64,000 nt of DNA, taken from NCBI GenBank assembly GCA_029667085.1, contig JARUHJ010000001.1:992001-1056000 (forward strand). The letters are read 5' to 3'. Shown here one piece after another: positions 34,280-43,561 of the stretch. The stretch comes from Deltaproteobacteria bacterium IMCC39524. Lineage in GTDB: Bacteria; Desulfobacterota; Desulfuromonadia; Desulfuromonadales; BM103. Numbering within the stretch: the stretch's first letter is position 1; the number at the start of each line of letters is the position of its first letter. The position numbers and the translations under genes were made by a program. The notes under the pieces are model-generated. The model did no database searches, was not told where the DNA came from, and worked only from the letters and a program-made list of their open reading frames with translations.

Positions 34280-35056
34280 CTACTGAGCGACGATAAAACT
34301 GTTCGGATAACCGTTGGCTTCGATCTCAAGAAGCCCCTGGGAAGCCTTGGCCATGGCGTTAAACAGACCAACCCTGACCCGGTAAAACTTCTGCCCGTTC
34401 ACCCACCCAGCGACAACCGAGGAGCTGCCATATTGGCCTTTGAGCTTTGCAGCCAAACGGTCTGCATTCTCCTTCACGGTGAAAGCTCCGACCTGGACCA
34501 TAAACGGCCCGACATCATAGCTGTCCGGTTGCGTGTAGTGAGGCGCGCTCCCGGCGGGGCCTTTGTCCTGGTAGCCAAGGGCCTCAATACGTACATTTGC
34601 CGTTCCCGGCCCCACCACCCCCAACTCGCTAGCGGCAGAATACGAGAGATCAATAATGCGGCTTTTGACAAAAGGTCCACGATCATTGACCCGCACAACC
34701 GTGGAACGACCGTTATCGAGGTTGGTGACTTTCAGGTGCACGTTCATCGGCAAGGTCTTATGAGCGGCCGTCATGGCATACATGTCGTAAGTTTCACCGT
34801 TACTGGTTTTGCGACCATGAAACTTCTTGCCATACCAACTGGCAAGACCCTTCTCAACGAAACCATGCGCAGAAGGGATCGGCTGGTATCTCTGGCCATT
34901 AACCTCGTAAGCTCTTTGCGTTGGCTTAACCTTACCCGTTGGCGAAGGGGTCGATGAGGGCGTGTCCAGAACCCGGACATGATAAGTCGGTTCACCGCAA
35001 GCAGCAAGCATCAGGAGAATTATGAGAAGAGCATATTGATGAATAAATTTAGTCAT
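34280..35056 (-). CDS. rlpA: Septal ring lytic transglycosylase RlpA-like lipoprotein
   Basis: 258 residues. A lipoprotein signal peptide ends in LMLAAC (Cys20). The RlpA double-psi beta-barrel follows (GLASWYGKKFHGRKTSNGE, RVNDRGPFVKSRIIDLS), and a C-terminal SPOR domain (about 180-258, FMVQVGAFTVKENADRLAAK) binds denuded septal glycan. It cuts or organises peptidoglycan in the periplasm. Confidence 0.93.
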   Translation of the reverse strand: MTKFIHQYALLIILLMLAACGEPTYHVRVLDTPSSTPSPTGKVKPTQRAYEVNGQRYQPIPSAHGFVEKGLASWYGKKFHGRKTSNGETYDMYAMTAAHKTLPMNVHLKVTNLDNGRSTVVRVNDRGPFVKSRIIDLSYSAASELGVVGPGTANVRIEALGYQDKGPAGSAPHYTQPDSYDVGPFMVQVGAFTVKENADRLAAKLKGQYGSSSVVAGWVNGQKFYRVRVGLFNAMAKASQGLLEIEANGYPNSFIVAQ

Positions 35057-35088
35057 ATAGACATTGATAAAGGAAGCGGGCCGTCAAG

Positions 35089-36018
35089 TCAACCGATCGC
35101 TTCCGGGGTTGGGCGTTCAGCCTGACACGACAGAAAGCTCTCCACTTCCTGCAAGCTCGGGATGGCCGTTCTTCCGCCTAAAGCGCAAGCTTTCAGAGCC
35201 GCACAAGCCGCAGCAAAACGAACAGTCCTTTCGAGAGTCCAATCTTGCAATAAAGCGTAAATATAGCCACCATGAAAGACGTCACCACAGCCGGTCGTAT
35301 CTATGGTCTTAACAGCAAAGGCCGGTTGATGAATGGGGGGCACGCCTTTGCCCATGCTAAGGCTGCCAGAGTGACCCATGGTAACAGTGACCGCGACCGC
35401 TCCATAGCTAAGCAGACCTCGGATAGCGGCCTCGGGATCGTCCTTACCAATAAACTGGCGGGCAAATTTTTCACTCACGACAAGGTGATCAATAAATGGT
35501 AGAAGGTCCTCGATACCGGGGCGCAGTGTGCCAGCGTCGAGAACTGTCGTAACGACCTGCCGCCGAGCCAGTTTCGCCACAGCAATCGCCGGGTCGAGAT
35601 GCAATCCATCCAGATGCAGGATACGGACAGAATCAGCCAGCAGGCCCGGCAGCCCTTCCGGAATAACGGGGGAAGCCGTTCCGCGATGCCAGAAGATATT
35701 GCGATGACCCTGAGCATCGACAGTCACAAAAGCAACCTGGCTTGAACTTTGTGGTGATTGGAGCAGGTAGGTGCAATCGACGTTTTCCTGAAACAAGCCC
35801 TCGCGAATCTGCCCACCGAAGTCGTCATCACCCACAGCACCTACAATCGCAACCGGCACGCCCAGACGTGACAGCGTTACCAGTGCCGTTGCGACGGGGC
35901 CACCACCTTGAACCAGCAAAGAGTTCAACTCTGCTTTCTCATCAAGCGCTGGATAGTTGTCAACCTGACCGAGTATGTCGAGGGAACATTGTCCCAATCC
36001 GATGACCAATGGCTTCAC
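35089..36018 (-). CDS. PfkB-family carbohydrate kinase
   Basis: 309 residues, ribokinase fold. An N-terminal GLGQCSLDILGQVDNYP, the sugar-binding GGGPVATALVTLSRLG, and the C-terminal signature DTTGCGDVFHGGY with the catalytic aspartate. The substrate is not predictable; ribokinase-, fructokinase- and KDG-kinase-like enzymes share these motifs. Starts with GTG. Stands alone, next to a family E repeat. Confidence 0.85.
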   Translation of the reverse strand: MKPLVIGLGQCSLDILGQVDNYPALDEKAELNSLLVQGGGPVATALVTLSRLGVPVAIVGAVGDDDFGGQIREGLFQENVDCTYLLQSPQSSSQVAFVTVDAQGHRNIFWHRGTASPVIPEGLPGLLADSVRILHLDGLHLDPAIAVAKLARRQVVTTVLDAGTLRPGIEDLLPFIDHLVVSEKFARQFIGKDDPEAAIRGLLSYGAVAVTVTMGHSGSLSMGKGVPPIHQPAFAVKTIDTTGCGDVFHGGYIYALLQDWTLERTVRFAAACAALKACALGGRTAIPSLQEVESFLSCQAERPTPEAIG

Positions 36019-36050
36019 GTTACTGTCCCAGCTTCCAGATAAAAACTTTC

Positions 36051-36156
36051 ACCACAGAGTCACGTGGGCACAGAGAAAATCTAACCTTTTGTGAATCTCT
36101 CTGTGTTCTCTGTGACTCGAGTGAGAGTAACGAACGGGTGGCAAATAGCTTTTTGG
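36051..36156. repeat. Family E inverted repeat with the conserved tail
   Basis: Left arm ACCACAGAGTCACGTGGGCA then CAGAGAAAA (36051-36080), right arm TCTCTGTGTTCTCTGTGAC (36097-36115). The tail GTGAGAGTAACGAACGGGTG then GCAAATAGCTTTTTGG repeats that of 10250-10280. Confidence 0.78.
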
Positions 36157-36195
36157 TTTAAAAGTTTGCCTCTGCATTGAATGTTTTCAGCAAAC

Positions 36196-36224
36196 AAAAA
36201 GGGACAGAAAATCAATTCTGTCCC
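36196..36224 (-). terminator. Rho-independent terminator after accA
   Basis: GGGACAGAA (36201-36209) pairs with TTCTGTCCC (36216-36224); on the minus strand five T follow. Confidence 0.85.
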
Positions 36225-36258
36225 TCTAAATTATTACTCAAGCACCTGATTCAACGAT

Positions 36259-37212
36259 CTATTCTTCGATGACCGACATGGCACGGAATTTCTGATAACG
36301 CTGCTCGACCAATTCCTCCGGAGAAAGCTGCTTAAGTTCTTCCAGGTGTTTTTTCAAGTATTCCTTCACCGTTGCAGCGGCAGCGACATGATCGTTGTGT
36401 GCACCACCAAGAGGTTCGGGTATAACATCATCGATAATCACACCGAGGGAATCAATATCCATGGCCGTCAGCTTAAGCGCTTCAGCCGCCTCTGGGCCAC
36501 GGGCACCGTCGCTCCAGAGTATCGCGGCGCAACCTTCCGGAGATATAACAGCATAAACCGAGTACTGCAACATCTGCACCTTGTTGCCAACAGCAATCGC
36601 CAGAGCTCCACCCGAGCCACCCTCACCGGTCACGGTCACGATCACAGGAACAGTCAGTGCGGCCATCTCGCGCAGGTTTCGGGCAATAGCCTCGGCCTGG
36701 CCACGCTCCTCGGCACCAATGCCTGGGAAAGCCCCCGGGGTGTCGACAAAAGTAAAGATCGGCAGGCCGAACTGCTCTGCCATCTTCATAACGCGCAAGG
36801 CTTTGCGATAACCTTCCGGATTCGGCATGCCGAAATTCCGGTAAACCTTCTCCTTGGTATCGCGACCTTTCTGGTGACCAATGATCGCGCAGGGCTCGCC
36901 ATCAAGACGGGCAAAGCCACAAACCAGCGCCGGATCATCGCGGAAATTGCGATCACCATGAACTTCAAACCAGTCGGTAAAGATGTGTTGGACATAATCA
37001 AGCGTGTAAGGACGGACCTGATGACGGGCCAACTGGGTGCGCTGCCAGCGGGTCAAATTGGAAAAGATTTCATCACGTAACTTCGCGGACTTCTTCTCCA
37101 ACTTCTTGATATCAGAGGAGAAGTCAACGTTATCGGTGGTGTAGTCACGCAGTTCGCGAATTTTCTGATCGAGTGCTACCAGGGGTTTTTCAAAGTCTAA
37201 AAAAAACTGCAT
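36259..37212 (-). CDS. accA: Acetyl-CoA carboxylase carboxyltransferase subunit alpha
   Basis: 317 residues, the usual AccA length; with AccD it moves carboxyl from biotin to acetyl-CoA in fatty acid synthesis. Motifs: [15 protein letters not shown] at the start, [20 protein letters not shown] and [17 protein letters not shown]. The ATG at 37212 has AGGAG eight bases upstream; an in-frame ATG at 37275 would add 21 residues unlike AccA. Downstream of dnaE by 81 bases and closed by a terminator: a dnaE-accA unit. Confidence 0.96.
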   Translation of the reverse strand: MQFFLDFEKPLVALDQKIRELRDYTTDNVDFSSDIKKLEKKSAKLRDEIFSNLTRWQRTQLARHQVRPYTLDYVQHIFTDWFEVHGDRNFRDDPALVCGFARLDGEPCAIIGHQKGRDTKEKVYRNFGMPNPEGYRKALRVMKMAEQFGLPIFTFVDTPGAFPGIGAEERGQAEAIARNLREMAALTVPVIVTVTGEGGSGGALAIAVGNKVQMLQYSVYAVISPEGCAAILWSDGARGPEAAEALKLTAMDIDSLGVIIDDVIPEPLGGAHNDHVAAAATVKEYLKKHLEELKQLSPEELVEQRYQKFRAMSVIEE

Positions 37213-37293
37213 TAGCAGGCTCCTGTGATTTTCAGAGACCAATTCAAAGGGTCGAACTTCATTGTAACTGTTCAACGGGGTAAATGCTCAAAC

Positions 37294-40200
37294 CTATTCG
37301 AAGGTTACGACATTATAACCGAACAATTTCTCGACGTCATCCATCATTTCATCACTTGGCTGGATACGCAATTCTTCTGGCAATGATATCACTGTTTCGC
37401 TACGATTTGGCACAACCAGATGAATAATCGCATCACACTCTCCACGGTAGCGCGTTACGATCTCTTTCAATGAACGCAACTGACGATCATCCAGACCGGG
37501 GGTCGTCAAACGGAAGTGAACCCGTCGGGTCATTCGAGTCTGAACCTCCTTCAGGGGCACGACTTCGTTCACCAGAAGCTTACAGGCATCTTCTCCGATA
37601 TCCAGAGAGCCCTTGACCAACAGTGCCTCTTCACTGTTAAGAAGCTCCGAGTACTGGGTGTAAGTCTCCGGGAAGACAACTAACTCCACAAAGCCACTCA
37701 GGTCTTCCAGAGTGACGAAAGCCATGCGATCTCCTTTACGGGTGTTCAACAACTTGATCCCGGTTACGATACCGCAAACACTCACTTCTTCCTTGTCGGT
37801 GCGGTCCATCAGGCCGGACGTATCACAAGTGCTGAAACGCTTGATCGCGTCGCTGTGACGCGCCAGCGGGTGACCGGTAATGTAGAAGCCTATCGCTTCC
37901 TTTTCATTACTCAGAAGCACATTCTCCGGCCATTCCTCCAACTCTGGGAGTTTGCCGTAGGCGTGGCCACTCTGGGTAACGATCTGATCTGTGCCAAATA
38001 GCGATTCCTGACCGGACTCTTTTTCGCGCTGCATTTTCTGCCCGGACTCCATGGCTTCCTCGACCGCCGCCATGAATTGAGAGCGGTGTTTCTCTAGCGA
38101 ATCAAAGGCACCGCATTTGACCAGCGCTTCAACAACCCTCTTATTGACCCGACGCAGGTCGACGCGCTCGCAAAAATTATGCAGGGACTCGAAAGGGGGG
38201 CCTTCCTCACGAGCCTCGACGATCGCCTCAACAGCACCGCCACCAACTCCTTTGACTGCGCCCAGGCCGAAACGAATATCTTTATCGTGTACGGTGAAAT
38301 CGCAACACGATGCATTGACATCCGGCGGCAGAATCGCAATCTCCATATTGCGAATCTCGTTGATGTTCTTAATGACTTTCTCGGTATTTTCCATATCCTC
38401 GGTGAGCAGCGCGGCCATGAACTCGACCGGGTAGTGAGCCTTGAGGTACGCGGTCTGGTAGGCAATGTAGGCGTAGGCCGCCGAGTGCGACTTGTTAAAG
38501 CCATATTCGGCGAACTTTTCCATCTGGTCAAAGACTTTTTCGGCCTTCTTGGTGTCCAGTTTGTTCTCTTTGGCGCCATCGAGGAAAAGCTTTTTCTGCT
38601 TGGCCATCTCCTCGGCCTTCTTCTTACCCATAGCTCGCCGCAACAGGTCTGCGCCACCAAGGCTGTAGTTACCAAGGACCTGGGCAATCTGCATGACCTG
38701 TTCCTGGTAGACGATAACCCCGTAGGTGTCCTTAAGGAGCGGCTCAAGCTGAGGGAAATCATAAGTAAAGGTTTCGACCCCATGCTTACGCTTGATGAAC
38801 GAGTCGACCATCCCCGAACCGAGCGGGCCCGGACGGTACAGGGCGACCATTGCGATCAGGTCTTCAAAGCAGGAGGGCTTGAGCTTGATCAGGTACTCTT
38901 TCATACCCGATGACTCAAGCTGAAAAACACCGGTCGTTTCACCGCGACTGAGGAGTTGAAATGAGACCTCGTCATCATTTGGGATCAGGTTGAGATCAAA
39001 GTCCGGGTTCTTGCCTTCCCTGATCAAGCGCACCGCATTATCGATGACGGTGAGTGTTTTCAAACCGAGAAAGTCAAACTTAACCAGGCCGATCTTCTCG
39101 ACAAAGCCCATATCAAACTGGGTGACCTGGCCATGCGACTTGGGATCGACATAGAGGGGCAAATATTCGGTCAATGGCTTGGGCGTAACCACGACACCGG
39201 CAGCGTGAGTGGATGCGTGGCGAGTTAAACCTTCTAGAGAGAGCGCAACCTCAAAGAGTTTTCTAACCCGGCCGTCTTTCTCGATCAGTTCCCGCAAACG
39301 TGGTTCCTGCTTCTGTGCATCCTTGAGCGTGACCTTCTTGCCGGTGGGGTTGGGAATCAACTTGGCAATCGTATCGACCTCACCGTATGGCATCCCCATG
39401 CCACGGCCAACATCGCGAATAACAGCGCGTGCCAGCATTGACCCGAAGGTGATGATCTGGGCAACGTTCTCCCGGCCATATTTATCCCGCACGTAGTTGA
39501 TGACATCCTCGCGTCCGTTGATACAGAAATCGACGTCGATATCGGGCATGGAGATACGTTCAGGGTTCAGAAAACGCTCAAAGAGTAGATGGTACGGGAT
39601 GGGGTCGATATCGGTAATTCTCAGGGCGAAGGCAACCAGACTGCCGGCCGCACTACCTCGGCCCGGACCAACCGGGATGTTATGATCTTTGGCCCAGTTG
39701 ATAAAATCGGCGACAATCAGGAAGTAATCGGGGAAACCCATCTGGTTGATGATTCCCAGCTCTTCCTTGAGACGTTCCTTGTAGGCTTCGACTTCTTCTT
39801 CAGAAAAATCAGGGCGCAGTTTACGAATTTCGACAAACCGCTCTTCGAGACCAGCATACGAATCCTCTTCGAGTGCCAGGCTCGGGGTCTTGTCTGCTCC
39901 AAGCTCCAGCGCCGGGAAATGATAATTCTTGCCGCTTACGTCGAGTTCCAGGTTACAACGCTCGGCAATTTCAACAGTGTTACTGATTGCCTCTGGAACG
40001 TGCTTGAAAAGCTCCGCCATTTCATCGGGAGTCTTAACGTAAAATTCCTCGTTGGCAAAACGCATCCGGTTCGGATCGTCCATCGTCTTGCCGGTCTGGA
40101 TGCAGAGGAGGACTTCGTGGGCAAAAGCATCCTCACGGGTCAGGTAATGGCAGTCATTGGTCGCGACCAGAGGCAAACCGAGATCCTTGCCAAGTTCAAT

Positions 40201-40791
40201 CAGCCCCTTATTGGCGACCTCCTGCTCAGGAAGATAGTTCTCCTGTAATTCAAGATAGAGCCGGTTGTTGTCGAAGATCCTGGACATCTCTTCCGCTCGC
40301 TGACGAGCATGATCCATACGACCACGGGTGATCAGACTGGGAATTTCACCGCCAAGGCAGGCAGTAAGAGCAATCAAACCCTCGTTATTTTCCCTGAGCA
40401 GATTCCAGTCGATACGCGGCTTGTAATAGAAACCATCCTGATAAGCCGTTGAGACCATGTGGCACAGGTTGCGGTAACCTTTACGGTTTTTGCAGAGGAG
40501 AATAAAATGACCGGAAGCGTCACTTGAAGAGGCCGCACCGCTCTTCTCATGGCGCGATCCGGAGGCAACATAAACCTCACAGCCGATAATAGGCTTGACG
40601 CCGGCAGCTCGAGCCTTGGAGTAAAACTCCAGGGCTCCAAACATGTTGCCATGATCGGTAACAGCCATTGCAGGCATGCGATATTCACTGGCCCGGTTCA
40701 CCAGATCGCCAACGCGAATGGCACCGTCGAGCAGGCTGTATTGGGTATGGCAATGCAAGTGGACAAAGTTGGCGTGCTGCATGAGTGGCAT
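37294..40791 (-). CDS. dnaE: DNA polymerase III subunit alpha
   Basis: 1165 residues, the replicative polymerase. PHP domain at the start (VHLHCHTQYSLLDG, VTDHGNMFG), polymerase core with GPGRGSAAGSLVA and the catalytic pair in MPDIDVDF, the tandem helix-hairpin-helix region (about 830-900), and an OB-fold near 1000 (CGIVTGIKLLNTRKGD). PHP metal residues look intact. The ATG at 40791 is used; another ATG at 40782 has no better ribosome site. Confidence 0.97.
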   Translation of the reverse strand: MPLMQHANFVHLHCHTQYSLLDGAIRVGDLVNRASEYRMPAMAVTDHGNMFGALEFYSKARAAGVKPIIGCEVYVASGSRHEKSGAASSSDASGHFILLCKNRKGYRNLCHMVSTAYQDGFYYKPRIDWNLLRENNEGLIALTACLGGEIPSLITRGRMDHARQRAEEMSRIFDNNRLYLELQENYLPEQEVANKGLIELGKDLGLPLVATNDCHYLTREDAFAHEVLLCIQTGKTMDDPNRMRFANEEFYVKTPDEMAELFKHVPEAISNTVEIAERCNLELDVSGKNYHFPALELGADKTPSLALEEDSYAGLEERFVEIRKLRPDFSEEEVEAYKERLKEELGIINQMGFPDYFLIVADFINWAKDHNIPVGPGRGSAAGSLVAFALRITDIDPIPYHLLFERFLNPERISMPDIDVDFCINGREDVINYVRDKYGRENVAQIITFGSMLARAVIRDVGRGMGMPYGEVDTIAKLIPNPTGKKVTLKDAQKQEPRLRELIEKDGRVRKLFEVALSLEGLTRHASTHAAGVVVTPKPLTEYLPLYVDPKSHGQVTQFDMGFVEKIGLVKFDFLGLKTLTVIDNAVRLIREGKNPDFDLNLIPNDDEVSFQLLSRGETTGVFQLESSGMKEYLIKLKPSCFEDLIAMVALYRPGPLGSGMVDSFIKRKHGVETFTYDFPQLEPLLKDTYGVIVYQEQVMQIAQVLGNYSLGGADLLRRAMGKKKAEEMAKQKKLFLDGAKENKLDTKKAEKVFDQMEKFAEYGFNKSHSAAYAYIAYQTAYLKAHYPVEFMAALLTEDMENTEKVIKNINEIRNMEIAILPPDVNASCCDFTVHDKDIRFGLGAVKGVGGGAVEAIVEAREEGPPFESLHNFCERVDLRRVNKRVVEALVKCGAFDSLEKHRSQFMAAVEEAMESGQKMQREKESGQESLFGTDQIVTQSGHAYGKLPELEEWPENVLLSNEKEAIGFYITGHPLARHSDAIKRFSTCDTSGLMDRTDKEEVSVCGIVTGIKLLNTRKGDRMAFVTLEDLSGFVELVVFPETYTQYSELLNSEEALLVKGSLDIGEDACKLLVNEVVPLKEVQTRMTRRVHFRLTTPGLDDRQLRSLKEIVTRYRGECDAIIHLVVPNRSETVISLPEELRIQPSDEMMDDVEKLFGYNVVTFE

Positions 40792-41045
40792 AACCTAGAG
40801 GTCAGGATTTAAAAAAAGAAACTGCGGGCTGACTGATTCAGAATTTAGTGCTAAAGCAGATGCTACAAGAAGATATTAGAATACAGAGTTCTGGTCTTTG
40901 ATGGAATGTTAAAATGTCGATTTTGGTGACCTGGATTCGATTTCCCGCAGGTTAAAATCCGGAGGGTCTCGTCCGACCGGCACGACCTTTTCCGTTCAAT
41001 CACTGATAAACGTGGCGCTTCTGAATTTCTCATAAAATTCTTAGG
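40792..41045. other. Intergenic region between dnaE and maf
   Basis: 254 bases. A segment at 40930-40990 (GGATTCGATTTCCCGCAGG, GGGTCTCGTCCGACCGGC) faintly recalls tRNA T-arm words, but no tRNA fold can be built. I see no gene or clear promoter. Confidence 0.35.
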
Positions 41046-41627
41046 TTAAAGGACCTCTACATCAAACCGACTCAACATATTAACCAGCAAAATCAAAGGC
41101 AAACCAATCAAACTTGTATAGTCATTACCAGCCATCTGATCCATCAGAGCTATCCCCAGCCCTTCTATTTTGAAGGAACCCGCGCAATCAATCGGGTTCT
41201 CCTTGGTCACATAGTGCTTGATCTGTTCTTCAGTCAGCTTCCGCATTGAAACGGTAAATGTGTCGAACTCCATCAAGCTGTCGCCGCTGGCACTGTCATA
41301 GATCGCCAGGCCTGTATAAAACGTATGTTTTCGCCCCTGCATTTCCATCAACTGCTCAATCGCCTTTTCGGCCGTCCCGGGCTTACCAAGGACGCGATGC
41401 CGTGCATCCACAAAGACCTGGTCTGAGCCGATGATCAGGGCATTATCATAATTTGCGGCAATACTCTTCGCCTTCTGCAAGGCCTGATGTTTAACCAGCA
41501 ACTCTGCTGAAACGCTTGCGTCCATCTTTTCCTTGTACAGAGGAGCAGCGACATGAAAGTTGAGTTCCAGTTGACGCATCAACTGCAGGCGATAGGGGCT
41601 GGTTGAAGCAAGGACTAAGGTGCGCAT
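41046..41627 (-). CDS. Maf/YceF-like nucleotide pyrophosphatase
   Basis: 193 residues. N-terminal ASTSPYRLQLMRQL is the form typical of the YceF subgroup (7-methyl-GTP pyrophosphatase); IIGSDQVFV and LGKPGTAEKA, AIYD, and CAGSFKIEGLGI are also Maf signatures. It removes modified nucleotides by hydrolysing them to monophosphate and pyrophosphate. Confidence 0.9.
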   Translation of the reverse strand: MRTLVLASTSPYRLQLMRQLELNFHVAAPLYKEKMDASVSAELLVKHQALQKAKSIAANYDNALIIGSDQVFVDARHRVLGKPGTAEKAIEQLMEMQGRKHTFYTGLAIYDSASGDSLMEFDTFTVSMRKLTEEQIKHYVTKENPIDCAGSFKIEGLGIALMDQMAGNDYTSLIGLPLILLVNMLSRFDVEVL

Positions 41628-41686
41628 GAATACCTTCCGGGAAAAGTGTGTGCCCCTTTTTACCTCAACCGGTCATCGCAATGCAA

Positions 41687-42055
41687 TCATCCGCTGCAGC
41701 TCTTCCATAGAGGTAAAGACTCAGCAACACCGTTACCCAGACAAGGGAAAGAGTGACTATGGGGCTGACTCGGTCGCGATTGAAATAATGGCATCTCACG
41801 AACCGAATCAAGCAGAGCCCTTTCCAGAACCTCAGCACTGCATCGATCCATAAATTCACTGAAGCCAGAGCCGCCAAGCCAGGCATCTGCGAAGGTCACA
41901 CAATCGCTACTGCCGATCTCAACGAGGACTTCACCTTCGTACGAGCCATCTCCGAGTGTGCCACAGAAGCGCATTCCACGGCCTTGTCGTTCTGCTGCGT
42001 GGATATCAAAATAGATGGCGCTGCCGTTGTCTTGTGTCGTACCTATGTAGATCAT
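41687..42055 (-). CDS. Hypothetical protein, possibly frameshifted at the C-terminus
   Basis: 122 residues, not recognised. The start is well supported (GGGAGGATCAT before the ATG) and the first ~90 residues look like a real soluble domain (MIYIGTTQDNGSAIYFDIHA, VEIGSSDCVTFADAW). The last 30 residues (SRPSQPHSHSF) look like non-coding translation, while another minus frame over the same bases (to 41665) encodes a hydrophobic helix, SPIVTLSLVWVTVLLSLYLY. A one-base shift near 41780 would join the two into a tail-anchored protein. Confidence 0.6.
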   Translation of the reverse strand: MIYIGTTQDNGSAIYFDIHAAERQGRGMRFCGTLGDGSYEGEVLVEIGSSDCVTFADAWLGGSGFSEFMDRCSAEVLERALLDSVREMPLFQSRPSQPHSHSFPCLGNGVAESLPLWKSCSG

Positions 42056-42157
42056 ATGATCCTCCCTTTGGGTTTGATTTTATCTTAACAGAGGGAACGA
42101 CAGAATATGTCACAGAGCGTTTGCTGCAGGAATCTGTGGAGTTAATACAAAGAAAGG

Positions 42158-42358
42158 ATTTAACGCATAGACGCAAAGAACGCAGAGAAAAAACTTAAAA
42201 TTAAAAAATCCAATTCTGATATTTAAACTCAGCGTCTACGAGCCTTTGCGTCAGCAAACCGCTTGAGCTTTCCGATTCATTCTTACAAGCTTTCACTTTG
42301 CGTCTTGTCCTGATTCTCTTTGCTCCTTTGCGTTACGTCTTTGCGTTACGCTTTTGCA
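42158..42358. repeat. Family D repeat cluster with two right arms
   Basis: Left arm TTTAACGCATAGACGCAAAG (42159), first right arm CAGCGTCTACGAGCCTTTGC (42229), second CTTTGCTCCTTTGCGTTACG then TCTTTGCGTTACGC (42321-42354). Fills the 312-base gap 42056-42367; nothing else is seen in it. Confidence 0.75.
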
Positions 42359-42367
42359 GCAGTGTCA

Positions 42368-43561
42368 TCACCGAACCACCTGAAAACGCTTGTCCAAAGC
42401 AATAAAAATTCCACCCAGGATGACACAAGCAGCTGCCAGCATTAATGGCAAGGCAAAACCCTGCTGCAGATCTGCCAGGATACCGGCAAGGACAGGGCCA
42501 AGCACCTGGCCAACACCAAAGCTTGCAGTCAGAAACGCGGCAGCGCGGCCCCCTTCCCCCCGCATGCGCTGATTGCCTTCGGCCAGAGTCATTGCGACGA
42601 TCCCCATGAAGGTTCCCCCAAAGGAGATGGCGGCAAACACGACTTCGAAGACAGTGTCGGCATGGATACTGACCAGGATACCGGCAGCCTGGAGAGCGTA
42701 GGCGGACAGCAGAGCACGCTGACTGCCAATATGGCGGGCAAGGTAAGGCCAGAAGAGTGTTGAAGGGACGGCAGCCAGACCAACCGCAACCCAGCTGTAG
42801 GGGGCAAAGCTTTCGAGCCCGGGGGTTACGGTAATAATGGCGACAATAAAGGTGGCCGTGACGATATAGCCAAGACCTTCAAAGAAATAGGCAACAGCGA
42901 GCAGACGCACCACACGCAAACTTCCGGAGCGTTCCGACTTATTGATCGTCAGCGACTGAACAAGGTCGCGTCTTCGACCGAGGAGAATACCGAAAACAGC
43001 CAAGACCGACGCTATCACGCCCATGCCTATCCAGGAGAAACTCCAACCTCCAATCAGATCAAGTTGCGGAACGATCAAGCCGCTGATCGCGATACCAAAA
43101 CCGACACCAGCGTATAATGCGCCGACCCAGTGACCGTAGCCGCGCCGGGTCAAAGCTTCACCAACTTCTGCGGAAATAACGATAAAAAGAATCGCGCTGG
43201 CCCAACCACCGACCAGGCGCATCGTGCCCCACCAGAAAGCGGAGACGGTCAAGCCCATGAAGAGTGTCGTGACAAGACTCAGCAGCAAAGCACTGCCGGT
43301 CACGAATCGAGAGCGCAGGATTTGAGGAGAGATGGAACAAAGAACAGCCCCAGCAAGATAGCCAAGATAATTGAGTCCCGCGAGCCATCCCGCCACGGTG
43401 TTGCTCATGGCAAGGTCACGTTGCATCAGCGGCAGAATCGGAGTAAAGGCAAAACGCCCTATCCCCATGGCGACGACCAGGCCAAGCATTCCCCCGACAA
43501 GGATATAGAGAACGCTTCTTTCATTCTGCCTGGCTTCGTTATTATTGGGCCGGTCTGACAT
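42368..43561 (-). CDS. YbfB/YjiJ-family MFS transporter
   Basis: 397 residues with about 12 hydrophobic helices. The first helix GMLGLVVAMGIGRFAFTPIL (G-x-G-R-F-x-[FY]-T-P-x-L-P) is the family signature. Substrate unknown. Its start overlaps the end of recJ by 20 bases, so it is translated with recJ despite no obvious functional link. Confidence 0.88.
   Translation of the reverse strand: MSDRPNNNEARQNERSVLYILVGGMLGLVVAMGIGRFAFTPILPLMQRDLAMSNTVAGWLAGLNYLGYLAGAVLCSISPQILRSRFVTGSALLLSLVTTLFMGLTVSAFWWGTMRLVGGWASAILFIVISAEVGEALTRRGYGHWVGALYAGVGFGIAISGLIVPQLDLIGGWSFSWIGMGVIASVLAVFGILLGRRRDLVQSLTINKSERSGSLRVVRLLAVAYFFEGLGYIVTATFIVAIITVTPGLESFAPYSWVAVGLAAVPSTLFWPYLARHIGSQRALLSAYALQAAGILVSIHADTVFEVVFAAISFGGTFMGIVAMTLAEGNQRMRGEGGRAAAFLTASFGVGQVLGPVLAGILADLQQGFALPLMLAAACVILGGIFIALDKRFQVVR

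Noticed and set aside
37213-37275. 21-residue N-terminal extension of AccA
   Set aside because: AGGAG lies upstream of 37212 and that start gives the normal AccA N-terminus.
40930-40990. tRNA-like words between dnaE and maf
   Set aside because: No acceptor or anticodon stem can be formed around GGATTCGATTTCCC.
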